DNA of 5,546 bases from Symbiobacteriaceae bacterium (GTDB lineage Bacteria > Bacillota_E > Symbiobacteriia > Symbiobacteriales > Symbiobacteriaceae). This document shows positions 1 through 5,243 of the stretch, piece by piece. Positions within the stretch are counted from its first letter, which is position 1, and every line of letters starts with the position of its first letter. Location: the NCBI GenBank assembly GCA_027356675.1, contig DAHVXO010000281.1:1-5546 (forward strand), read 5' to 3'. The notes under the pieces were generated by a model. The model saw only the letters and a list, made by a program, of their open reading frames with translations, was not told the origin of the DNA and did not search any database. Both the position numbers and the translations under genes were made by a program.

Positions 1-78
1 GTCAAGAGCGGCACAACCGGCGCCGTCGAGCGGACAAAATCCTGGTGGAACAAAGTACTGGAGTGGTTCCATTGGTGA
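1..78 (+). CDS. 3' end of an unidentified gene (partial, 25 codons)
   Basis: The frame starting at base 1 is open from the window edge to a TGA at 76-78. It gives a 25-residue tail rich in Lys and Trp that ends WFHW. All three forward frames are open here, so openness alone proves little. Third-position G/C is 19 of 25 codons in this frame, against 14 of 25 and 10 of 25 in the other two, which fits coding in a high-GC genome. The stop overlaps the GTG start of the next gene in a GTGA junction, the usual sign of translational coupling. No family can be named from such a short tail. The alternative is that the next gene starts further left in its own frame and this segment is not coding. Confidence 0.55.
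   Translation, partial: VKSGTTGAVERTKSWWNKVLEWFHW
60..63 (+). promoter_or_regulatory. Shine-Dalgarno GGAG supporting the GTG start at 75
   Basis: GGAG lies 11 bases before the GTG at 75 (8 before an alternative TTG at 72). It falls inside the end of the preceding reading frame, as expected for coupled genes. The earlier in-frame GTG at 45 lacks comparable support. The ten codons between 45 and 74 end in A or T in seven cases, unlike the rest of the gene. Confidence 0.45.
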
Positions 79-596
79 GACACGTGGCCAGGGCGGCCCC
101 CTGGGCGATCGCAGCGGTTGCACTGTTCCTCACCCTGCGGGGTCTGCTGGCGCAGGCGGCCATCCAGGCGAACCTGGCGGGCGCCATGCAGGGTGTGCGT
201 GAGAACGTGCGTGAGGCGGGATCGCTCACGCTTCAGACAGCGGGAGCGTTGGCGCCGCTGGGCGCTACGGCCGATACACTTAAGAGCATCAACGATCGCC
301 TCCGGGCAACGGGCGGCGACCTTGCCGAGATGAATAGCTCACTGGAGCGGGTGATTGCCACCCAACGGTCCATGCTCGCCCGGCTGGGTGGCCTGAACCA
401 GTACACAGCGGGTGTGGTCCGGGCGCTTGGCCAGATCGACGGGCAGAACCATGCCCTGTTGGAGGCCACCACCGCCTTGAAGCGGCAGACAGCGGGCCAG
501 GCCGATACGCTGGAAACCCTGTCGGAGCTGACAGAGGAGTCCATCGGCTACCTGCAGTCCATCAATCGCAAGTTTGCATTCCTGCGGCGGCTCTAG
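75..596 (+). CDS. Unrecognised single-pass membrane protein with helical/coiled-coil tail
   Basis: I do not recognise this gene. From the GTG at 75 it encodes 173 residues. A short basic N-terminus (R2, H3, R6) precedes one hydrophobic segment at about residues 8-27, interrupted by R22; it reads as an uncleaved membrane anchor or poor signal peptide. The remaining roughly 145 residues contain no Cys, are rich in Ala, Leu, Gln, Thr and Glu, and have hydrophobic residues at heptad-like spacing. This suggests one long helix or coiled coil. A short motif recurs loosely (LKSIN near residue 70, LQSIN near residue 162). By the positive-inside rule the tail would lie outside the membrane, which is inference. 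The start was chosen for its GTGA overlap with the preceding stop, the GGAG upstream and the codon pattern; a GTG at 45 would add ten residues. No catalytic motif is visible. The gene may be cotranscribed with the partial gene before it and yigZ 48 bases after it. Confidence 0.75.
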   Translation: MRHVARAAPWAIAAVALFLTLRGLLAQAAIQANLAGAMQGVRENVREAGSLTLQTAGALAPLGATADTLKSINDRLRATGGDLAEMNSSLERVIATQRSMLARLGGLNQYTAGVVRALGQIDGQNHALLEATTALKRQTAGQADTLETLSELTEESIGYLQSINRKFAFLRRL

Positions 597-644
597 GGAG
601 GGCAGAACCCCGGGAAACACGAACATTGGGCCAGGGGGTTTCAC

Positions 645-1271
645 ATGCCATACAGCACAGTGGCCGGCCCCGGTCTGGCCGAAATCGTAATCAAGAAGTC
701 CCGGTTTATCGCCAAGGTGGCGGTGGCCAAGTCCGAGGCTGACGCCTGGGGCTTCATCGAGCGAATTCGCATAGAGCACCGGGAGGCTGCGCACAACGTC
801 TTCGCCTTCAAGGCCGGCACTGCCCAGCGGCTCTCGGACGACGGCGAACCCAGCGGTACCGCGGGCCGTCCCGTCTTCGAGGTGCTGGACAAGCAGGGTC
901 TCTCCGATACTGTAATTGTAGTGACCCGGTATTTCGGCGGCATCCTCCTGGGTGCCGGCGGGCTGGTGCGGGCATACAGCCAGGCGGCGGTGGCCGGGGT
1001 GGAGGCCGCTGGCATCGTCCGGGGCGCCCTCGCGGCAGACTTGCGCCTGACCCTGGATTACCCGCTGGTGGGCAAGGTCCAGCACCTGCTGGAGCAGTAT
1101 GGTGCTCTCACCCTGGGGAGCGAGTTCGGTTCCGCCGTTCAGATCACGTGCCGCCTTCCCGCCGGACAGGCCCAGCGATTGGCGTCTGACCTCGCTGAGG
1201 TATCGGCAGGGCGCATTCAGGTCGAGCCCCTGGGAGAGCTTCAGGTCGGGGCCGATCTGCGCCCCCTCTGA
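645..1271 (+). CDS. yigZ: YigZ/YvyE (IMPACT, UPF0029) family protein
   Basis: This is a full-length (208 aa) member of the IMPACT/UPF0029 family, a soluble two-domain protein called YigZ in E. coli and YvyE in B. subtilis. Its biochemical role is unsettled; the eukaryotic relative IMPACT regulates the translational kinase GCN2. The N-terminal UPF0029 domain covers about residues 5-115 with the family hallmarks: KKSRFIA at 17-23, SDDGEPSGTAGRP at 64-76, and the signature VTRYFGG at 93-99 followed by LGAGGLVRAYS to 112. The C-terminal part (about 135-195) matches the DUF1949 ferredoxin-like domain in position and length, with weaker conservation. The ATG at 645 has AGGGGG at 633-638, six bases upstream. 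The gene follows the membrane protein by 48 bases without a terminator, so cotranscription is possible. The low-GC promoter region begins right after its stop. No defect is visible. Confidence 0.96.
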   Translation: MPYSTVAGPGLAEIVIKKSRFIAKVAVAKSEADAWGFIERIRIEHREAAHNVFAFKAGTAQRLSDDGEPSGTAGRPVFEVLDKQGLSDTVIVVTRYFGGILLGAGGLVRAYSQAAVAGVEAAGIVRGALAADLRLTLDYPLVGKVQHLLEQYGALTLGSEFGSAVQITCRLPAGQAQRLASDLAEVSAGRIQVEPLGELQVGADLRPL

Positions 1272-1333
1272 ATACTTCGGTACGACTGAGCATTGTTATC
1301 GTCATCCCTACGAATCTGGAGACTATTGCATGC

Positions 1334-1363
1334 ACGACATTGTGTTATCATAAACCTTATGAT
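1334..1363 (+). promoter_or_regulatory. Candidate sigma-A-type promoter
   Basis: A -35-like ACGACA at 1334-1339 (4 of 6 to TTGACA) and a -10-like TATGAT at 1358-1363 (5 of 6 to TATAAT) are separated by 18 bases. Transcription would start near 1370 and give a leader of about 85 bases before the TTG start of the M23 gene. The -10 lies inside the right arm of the inner inverted repeat, so a repressor bound there would block it. Found by eye; low-GC DNA produces such matches by chance. Confidence 0.35.
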
Positions 1364-1379
1364 TCTGTCATACACAATG
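1338..1379. repeat. Nested inverted repeats over the promoter region
   Basis: The outer arms are CATTGTGT at 1338-1345 and ACACAATG at 1372-1379, a perfect 8-base pair of arms. Inside them lie ATCATAA at 1347-1353 and TTATGAT at 1357-1363, perfect 7-base arms around the three-base loop ACC. The eight bases 1364-1371 on the right have no partner. There is no T run, so it is not a terminator. A dimeric regulator's operator or an RNA structure in the leader are the likely readings. Confidence 0.6.
1348..1376 (+). promoter_or_regulatory. Candidate sporulation sigma-E-type promoter
   Basis: TCATAAA at 1348-1354 matches 5 of 7 of the B. subtilis sigma-E -35 consensus (KMATATT). CATACACA at 1369-1376 matches 7 of 8 of the -10 consensus (CATACAHT). 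The 14-base spacer is the preferred length. Transcription would start near 1383, about 70 bases before the M23 gene. The consensus is recalled from B. subtilis work, and use of sigma-E in this organism is inferred only. It overlaps the sigma-A-like candidate, so at most one may be real, or the two may be used in different cell states. Confidence 0.35.
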
Positions 1380-1436
1380 GCTATAGCAATGTCCGCCTCC
1401 AACAGGTATTCTTGTTAATGTGCATAAAAGAATGGT

Positions 1437-1444
1437 AAAGGGGG
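1437..1444 (+). promoter_or_regulatory. Shine-Dalgarno AAAGGGGG deciding the TTG start at 1455
   Basis: AAAGGGGG ends 10 bases before the TTG at 1455. The next possible start, the ATG at 1485, has no purine-rich site before it. An in-frame TAA at 1425-1427 rules out a longer protein. Confidence 0.65.
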
Positions 1445-1454
1445 CTGTCAGCCG

Positions 1455-2474
1455 TTGCATCTCCCCGCTGCAATACGCCGCCGTATGACCTACGCCACCG
1501 CCGCACTTCTTGTGGTGGGCTTGGCGTATGCAACCAAACCGGCGCCGTTACCCCCCGCCAGGGAGAGCGGAGTGCTAACCCAGACACCGGACGATAATCT
1601 GCAGGAATGGGCAATTCGGCCAGCGCCGCAGGCGCCCGCTTCATCTATTGCTGCTGAGGCTACCAATTCCAGCGTCGGTGCAGTGGCAGCAGCCGGTACG
1701 CGGGAACAAACTGTTCAACAACCAAAACCCAAGACCCAGACCTATGTAGTCTCTTCCGGCGATACACCCGGCGGGATCGCGGAGAAGTTTGGGCTTAAGA
1801 CGAATACAATCCTGTGGGCGAATGACCTGGATGAGCGCGACGTCATCAACGTTGGCGAAAAGCTCGTCATTCCCGCCGTAGACGGCGTGGTGCACAAGGT
1901 GCTTAGCGGCGATACCCTCTGGGACATCGCCGACGCATACGGGGCGACTGTGGATGACATCGTGCGGGCCAATCCCGACATGGACCCCGGTGCGCTCAAA
2001 GTCGATGCCAAGCTCCTGATCCCCGGCGGACATCCCGTCTCCCGGCGTCAGGTTGCCTCGTCACGTAGCGGCGTCGCCCGGCCCAGCCAAGCTCTTGACT
2101 ACTGGCCGGCCGTGGGCCCGGAGACCGACCCCTTCGGTTGGCGGATTCATCCAGTCTATGGTACCAAGAACTTTCATGACGGTATGGACATCGGAGTCGG
2201 GCAGGGCACGCCTGTGAAGGCAGCAGCCGCCGGTACCGTGGTCTTGGCCTCCCGCTACGGCGGCTATGGCCTGGCGATCAAGATCGACCATGGCCGCGGA
2301 CTGGTCACGCTCTACGCCCACCTGAGTCAGATCGACGTGGAGGTCGGCCAGAAAGTGGCCGCAGGGCAACAGATTGGCTACTCCGGCAACACGGGCACCT
2401 CGACCGGGCCGCACCTGCACTTCAGCGTTTTGCTGAACGGTTCGCCCACCGATCCGGGGTCCTTCCTGCCGTAA
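1455..2474 (+). CDS. Exported LysM-LysM-M23 peptidoglycan endopeptidase
   Basis: This 339-residue protein is predicted to be exported, bind peptidoglycan and cut its peptide cross-links with a zinc peptidase. From the TTG start the basic n-region (RRR at 8-10) precedes a hydrophobic stretch at about 12-26, a signal peptide or N-terminal anchor. A Pro/Ala/Thr/Gln-rich linker follows to about 95. Two LysM domains sit at about 96-140 and 146-190; the second has the standard SGDTLWDIA start, the first a less usual SGDTPGGIA. The C-terminal M23 (LytM/lysostaphin-type) domain spans about 215-339 and keeps all expected zinc and catalytic residues: H241 and D245 in HxxxD, H289 in YAHLS, and H320/H322 in HLH. 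It should therefore be active, unlike degenerate M23 proteins such as EnvC. The TTG start is favoured by its SD and by the positive n-region it supplies; starting at ATG 1485 would remove the arginines. PBP2 follows 24 bases later. A sporulation role is possible given the promoter but unproven. Confidence 0.93.
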   Translation: MHLPAAIRRRMTYATAALLVVGLAYATKPAPLPPARESGVLTQTPDDNLQEWAIRPAPQAPASSIAAEATNSSVGAVAAAGTREQTVQQPKPKTQTYVVSSGDTPGGIAEKFGLKTNTILWANDLDERDVINVGEKLVIPAVDGVVHKVLSGDTLWDIADAYGATVDDIVRANPDMDPGALKVDAKLLIPGGHPVSRRQVASSRSGVARPSQALDYWPAVGPETDPFGWRIHPVYGTKNFHDGMDIGVGQGTPVKAAAAGTVVLASRYGGYGLAIKIDHGRGLVTLYAHLSQIDVEVGQKVAAGQQIGYSGNTGTSTGPHLHFSVLLNGSPTDPGSFLP

Positions 2475-2498
2475 GATAGCGCCAGGGGGCCGTAGTCC

Positions 2499-4337
2499 GT
2501 GCGCGACATACCGATTCGGGTTACTTGGCTGATGGGCATTGTGGCGGCAGCCCTGGTCCTCACACTGGTCCAGCTTTACCGCCTCACCATTGCGCAGTCC
2601 GACAGCTGGCGGACGCGGGCCCAGGACCAGATCCTGCGGGAGATGGACACAAACGGGCCACGCGGTTCCATATTCGATCGAAAAGGCCGGGCGCTGGCAA
2701 CCAGTGAACCGGCTTTTGCCGCGGTGTTACTCAAACAGAACCCGCAATACGTGGAGCAGATCCTGCCGAAGCTCTCGCTGCTGCTGGCGGCCGGCGACCA
2801 GCAGAAGGCCCGGAACATCGCCGATGAAGTAAGGCGCAAGGTTCGAGAGCACCAGCAGGACCTTCGCCAGTTCGAGCCGATCCTGATCGATCGCAAGCTG
2901 AGCCGATCCGTGGTCTCCACTTTCCTCGAACGTCGGTCGGAATTCGACGGGGTCATCCTGGTGACAGAGTCCGCCCGTAATTACCCGAACGGAAAGTTGG
3001 CGGGATCGCTGCTCGGATATGTCGGGGCGATCAGCGCCGAGCAACTGACCGCCAAGGGGTTTGAGAACTACCACGGCGACCAGGTGGTCGGCAAGGACGG
3101 GCTCGAGCTCTTTTACGAGCATGAACTGCAGGGCAGGTCGGGCACGCGGTCGGTAAAAGTCAACCTCTACGGTCAGCCCGTGAGCGAGCCGGAAGAGAGG
3201 CCGGCGCTGCCGGGCGACAGCCTCCATCTGACCCTGGACCTCGACCTGCAGCGGGTGGCGGAAGAGGCGCTGATCAAACAGATGGACTGGATCGGTCAGC
3301 AGCAGGACCCAGAGGCCAACCCAATCCGGGGTGTGCTGGTGGTGGAGGAAGTCCGGACCGGCGCGATCCTGGCGATGGCCAGCGTTCCAACTTTTGACCC
3401 CAACCTGTTTTCAGGCGGCATTTCCAACGATCAGTGGCAGGCCCTCATGAACAACCCGGCACTGCCGATGCAGAACTGGGCCCTTGCCGGATATGCACCC
3501 GGCAGCACGTATAAGATGGGCGTCGGACTCGCCGGGCTCGAACTAGGCGCAATCGGCCCCTACGACACAATTGACTGTGCGGCACAGTACTGGAACTATC
3601 ACAAGCCCAAGAACTGGACGCTCTACGACCAGGGGCCGGCAGACGTGGCCCGGGCGCTCGCGATCTCCTGCGACCCCTTCTTCTACGAAATGGGCTATAG
3701 GATGACCATCGACCCAATGGCCGCCTTCCTCTCCCGGTTCGGCTTCGGGCAGAAGACTGGCATCGACCTCCCCGGTGAGCAGACGGGCAATCTGCCCACG
3801 CAGGCCTCTTACGGTGCTGATTGGATGCCCGGTCAGGTGCTGTCGGTGGCCATCGGTCAGGGCAACGACCTGGTTACGCCGCTCCAATTGGCCAATTACA
3901 CAGCGACCATCGCCAATGGCGGAACGCGGTACCGTCCGCTCCTGGTCTCGGAGATCCGGTCGGCCGCAGGTGACCTCGTCAAGCGGTATCAGCCACAGGT
4001 GAGCGGCCGCATCAATGCGGATCCCGCCAACATGCGGCGGATCCAGGAGGGCATGCGGCAGGCCGTGACCGAGGGCGACGGCACCGCCTATTCGCCGATG
4101 CTCGGGTTCAAAATAGAGACCGCCGCCAAGACCGGTTCGGCAGAGACCGGCCACGCCTGGTCCAACGCCTTCACCGTGGCCTATGCCCCGTATGAGAATC
4201 CGGAGATTGCCATTAGCGTTGTGATCGAGGGCGGTGCCCATGGCTCCTGGGTGACCCCGGCCGCTCGGGCCGTCATGGCCCAGTACTTTGGTATCAAGGA
4301 AGGGGACCAAAAGAAGGCCATTCGCAAGACGGACTGA
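2499..4337 (+). CDS. mrdA: Penicillin-binding protein 2 (class B, MrdA type)
   Basis: This is a monofunctional D,D-transpeptidase that cross-links peptidoglycan; family members work with RodA in the elongasome or with SEDS partners in sporulation. It has 612 residues, close to E. coli PBP2. A membrane anchor at about 10-30 is followed by the dimerisation/pedestal domain (about 54-230), with the hallmark RGSIFDRKG at 55-63 and GKDGLELFYE at 198-207. The transpeptidase domain (about 277-597) has the nucleophile motif STYK (S336, K339), SCD at 390-392 in the SxN position, and KTGS at 544-547. Asp in place of Asn at 392 is, from memory, common in MrdA-type PBP2s and need not mean loss of activity. 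No PASTA repeats are present, which argues against SpoVD or PBP2x types. The GTG start has AGGGGG at 2484-2489, nine bases upstream. The 24-base gap after the M23 gene implies an operon. No RodA or MreBCD gene is in the window, so the MrdA assignment rests on sequence and not context. Confidence 0.94.
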   Translation: MRDIPIRVTWLMGIVAAALVLTLVQLYRLTIAQSDSWRTRAQDQILREMDTNGPRGSIFDRKGRALATSEPAFAAVLLKQNPQYVEQILPKLSLLLAAGDQQKARNIADEVRRKVREHQQDLRQFEPILIDRKLSRSVVSTFLERRSEFDGVILVTESARNYPNGKLAGSLLGYVGAISAEQLTAKGFENYHGDQVVGKDGLELFYEHELQGRSGTRSVKVNLYGQPVSEPEERPALPGDSLHLTLDLDLQRVAEEALIKQMDWIGQQQDPEANPIRGVLVVEEVRTGAILAMASVPTFDPNLFSGGISNDQWQALMNNPALPMQNWALAGYAPGSTYKMGVGLAGLELGAIGPYDTIDCAAQYWNYHKPKNWTLYDQGPADVARALAISCDPFFYEMGYRMTIDPMAAFLSRFGFGQKTGIDLPGEQTGNLPTQASYGADWMPGQVLSVAIGQGNDLVTPLQLANYTATIANGGTRYRPLLVSEIRSAAGDLVKRYQPQVSGRINADPANMRRIQEGMRQAVTEGDGTAYSPMLGFKIETAAKTGSAETGHAWSNAFTVAYAPYENPEIAISVVIEGGAHGSWVTPAARAVMAQYFGIKEGDQKKAIRKTD

Positions 4338-4396
4338 GGAGAGTGCCGCGCCGTATTGGGGTAGCGCCCTCAGCCGAGGGTCGTGACTCGCCCGAT

Positions 4397-4421
4397 GGCG
4401 GCGATCTACGTTCTTGCCGCC
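4397..4421 (+). repeat. GC-rich inverted repeat after the PBP2 gene
   Basis: GGCGGC at 4397-4402 pairs with GCCGCC at 4416-4421. One G-T and one A-T pair extend the stem inward, leaving a nine-base loop. The bases that follow (GGATGGTTG) contain no T run, so this is not a standard intrinsic terminator. It could slow 3' decay of the PBP2 message or be chance in GC-rich DNA. Confidence 0.35.
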
Positions 4422-4433
4422 GGATGGTTGAAT

Positions 4434-4444
4434 AGTGGACCACT
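4434..4444. repeat. Short palindrome AGTGGACCACT upstream of the SDR gene
   Basis: Perfect five-base arms (AGTGG/CCACT) flank a single A, 25 bases before the SDR start. The position would suit an operator, but the site is short and has no second copy nearby. Confidence 0.25.
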
Positions 4445-4456
4445 TTACTGACATAC

Positions 4457-4462
4457 AGGTGG
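4457..4462 (+). promoter_or_regulatory. Shine-Dalgarno AGGTGG deciding the TTG start at 4470
   Basis: AGGTGG lies seven bases before the TTG at 4470. The protein from this TTG begins directly with the first beta strand of the Rossmann fold (AIVVITGAS), the usual N-terminus for the family. Confidence 0.7.
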
Positions 4463-4469
4463 TGTCGGG

Positions 4470-5225
4470 TTGGCAATTGTAGTGATCACAGGAGCTTCCA
4501 GCGGAATTGGCGCAGCCACGGCGCGCAGGCTGGCTAGCGCCGGACATCGTCTGGTCCTGGCGGCCCGGCGGGTTGAGCGCCTGGAGGCCCTGGTGGCCGA
4601 ACTCTCGACTGTGACCGAAGTGGTGGCGGTACAGACCGATGTGACCGATCCCGCGAGCGTGGAGCACCTGGCGCAGCAGGCCGGCGAGCGGTTCGGCGGC
4701 ATCGACGTGTGGATCAATAATGCCGGCATCGGCAGTGATGGCCGCTGGTGGGAATCTGCCACCGAGGACACCGTGCGCGTCATCCAGACCAATCTGACCG
4801 CTCCGATCCTGGGTGCCCGTGCGGCGCTGCAGTGGATGCTGCCCAAGGGTCGCGGCCATATCATCAACGTTGGGTCCGTTGCCGGGCACGTGAGCGTGTC
4901 GGGGGTTTATTCGGCCACGAAGTTCGGCCTGCGCGGCCACACCCATGCCCTGCGGCGGGAGTTGGCCCGCAAAGGGATCCAGGTGTCTCTGGTCAGCCCT
5001 GGCTTCGTCCGGACGGAAATGACCCAGCGGGTCACCTTCCCGATGCCGACGGCTAACGTCGTCGCGGACGTGATCGAACGGCTCATCCGGCATCCACGCC
5101 GGGATGTGGTTGTGCCGGGCTGGTATCGCCTTCTCATCATTTTTACCAAGCTATTTCCCGGCCTTACCGATTGGGGCATGGCCCGTTGGGGCTCACGGTT
5201 CCAGTCCCAAACCCGGTCACGGTAG
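4470..5225 (+). CDS. Short-chain dehydrogenase/reductase (classical SDR)
   Basis: This 251-residue cytoplasmic Rossmann-fold oxidoreductase uses NAD(P)(H); its substrate cannot be told from sequence. Cofactor and catalytic motifs are complete: TGASSGIG at 7-14, D57 in the TDVTD stretch, NNAG at 83-86, and the catalytic set N108, S136, Y147 and K151 (YSATK). Arg33 and Arg34 after the second beta strand favour NADP(H), an inference from classical SDRs. Only 11 residues separate S136 and Y147, against 13 in many classical members such as FabG, so the loop beside the active site is slightly short. The PG motif and following T after the sixth strand (SPGFVRTEM, 176-184) are present. The C-terminus has an aromatic/hydrophobic stretch (about 217-231) that could touch the membrane or form a substrate lid. 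The TTG start has an AGGTGG site. It follows PBP2 by 132 bases and converges on the nucleosidase gene, with 18 bases between the stops. Confidence 0.94.
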   Translation: MAIVVITGASSGIGAATARRLASAGHRLVLAARRVERLEALVAELSTVTEVVAVQTDVTDPASVEHLAQQAGERFGGIDVWINNAGIGSDGRWWESATEDTVRVIQTNLTAPILGARAALQWMLPKGRGHIINVGSVAGHVSVSGVYSATKFGLRGHTHALRRELARKGIQVSLVSPGFVRTEMTQRVTFPMPTANVVADVIERLIRHPRRDVVVPGWYRLLIIFTKLFPGLTDWGMARWGSRFQSQTRSR

Positions 5226-5243
5226 GTCCGCCCAACAAGGCCG

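Larger units (their letters stand above)
1272..1454 (+). other. Low-GC intergenic control region upstream of the M23-PBP2 operon
   Basis: This 183-base gap is markedly A/T-richer than its surroundings (67 G/C in the 170 bases 1271-1440). No rho-independent terminator for yigZ is visible: there is no GC-rich stem followed by a T run. It contains nested inverted repeats at 1338-1379, two overlapping promoter candidates, a possible seven-codon leader peptide at 1330-1353, and the SD of the M23 gene at 1437-1444. The base composition and symmetry point to a regulatory region. Confidence 0.7.
4338..4469 (+). other. Intergenic gap between the PBP2 and SDR genes
   Basis: This gap of 132 bases holds no credible gene. 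It contains a weak 5-bp hairpin (CCCTC/GAGGG, 4367-4380), a GC-rich hairpin at 4397-4421, and an 11-base interrupted palindrome at 4434-4444. No full promoter could be assigned: TTTACT at 4444-4449 could serve as a -10, but nothing fits as its -35. Whether the SDR gene has its own promoter or is read from the operon is open. Confidence 0.5.

Noticed and set aside
45..47. GTG at 45 as the start of the membrane-protein gene
   Set aside because: The ten extra codons have an uncharacteristic third-base pattern, and the GTG at 75 overlaps the preceding stop as GTGA. It cannot be fully excluded.
339..1085. Minus-strand open frame of 248 codons across the membrane-protein gene and yigZ
   Set aside because: It is antisense to the strongly conserved YigZ coding sequence and shows no motif of its own.
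1248..1265. GGGGC/GCCCC inverted repeat at the end of yigZ as a terminator
   Set aside because: The stem is five bases, lies within the coding region and is followed by CCTCTGAATAC without a T run.
1377..1418. Thirteen-codon ORF (MAIAMSASNRYSC) just after the promoter candidates
   Set aside because: No Shine-Dalgarno site precedes it and there is no independent sign of translation.
1485..1487. ATG as the start of the M23 gene
   Set aside because: It has no Shine-Dalgarno site and would remove the basic n-region. The TTG at 1455 has AAAGGGGG upstream.
4397..4421. GC-rich hairpin as an intrinsic terminator for the M23-PBP2 operon
   Set aside because: No T run follows, so it fails the standard model. 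Kept only as an inverted repeat.
4430..4459. Second sigma-E-like promoter (GAATAGT, 15 bases, CATACAGG) before the SDR gene
   Set aside because: The -10 match is only 6 of 8 and overlaps the Shine-Dalgarno site. Transcription would start after the SD, so it could not serve this gene.
3543..5093. Minus-strand open frame of 516 codons across the PBP2 and SDR genes
   Set aside because: It lies opposite two well-supported genes and their gap. The product is rich in His, Arg, Gly and Pro with no recognisable motif, as expected from the complement of high-GC codons.
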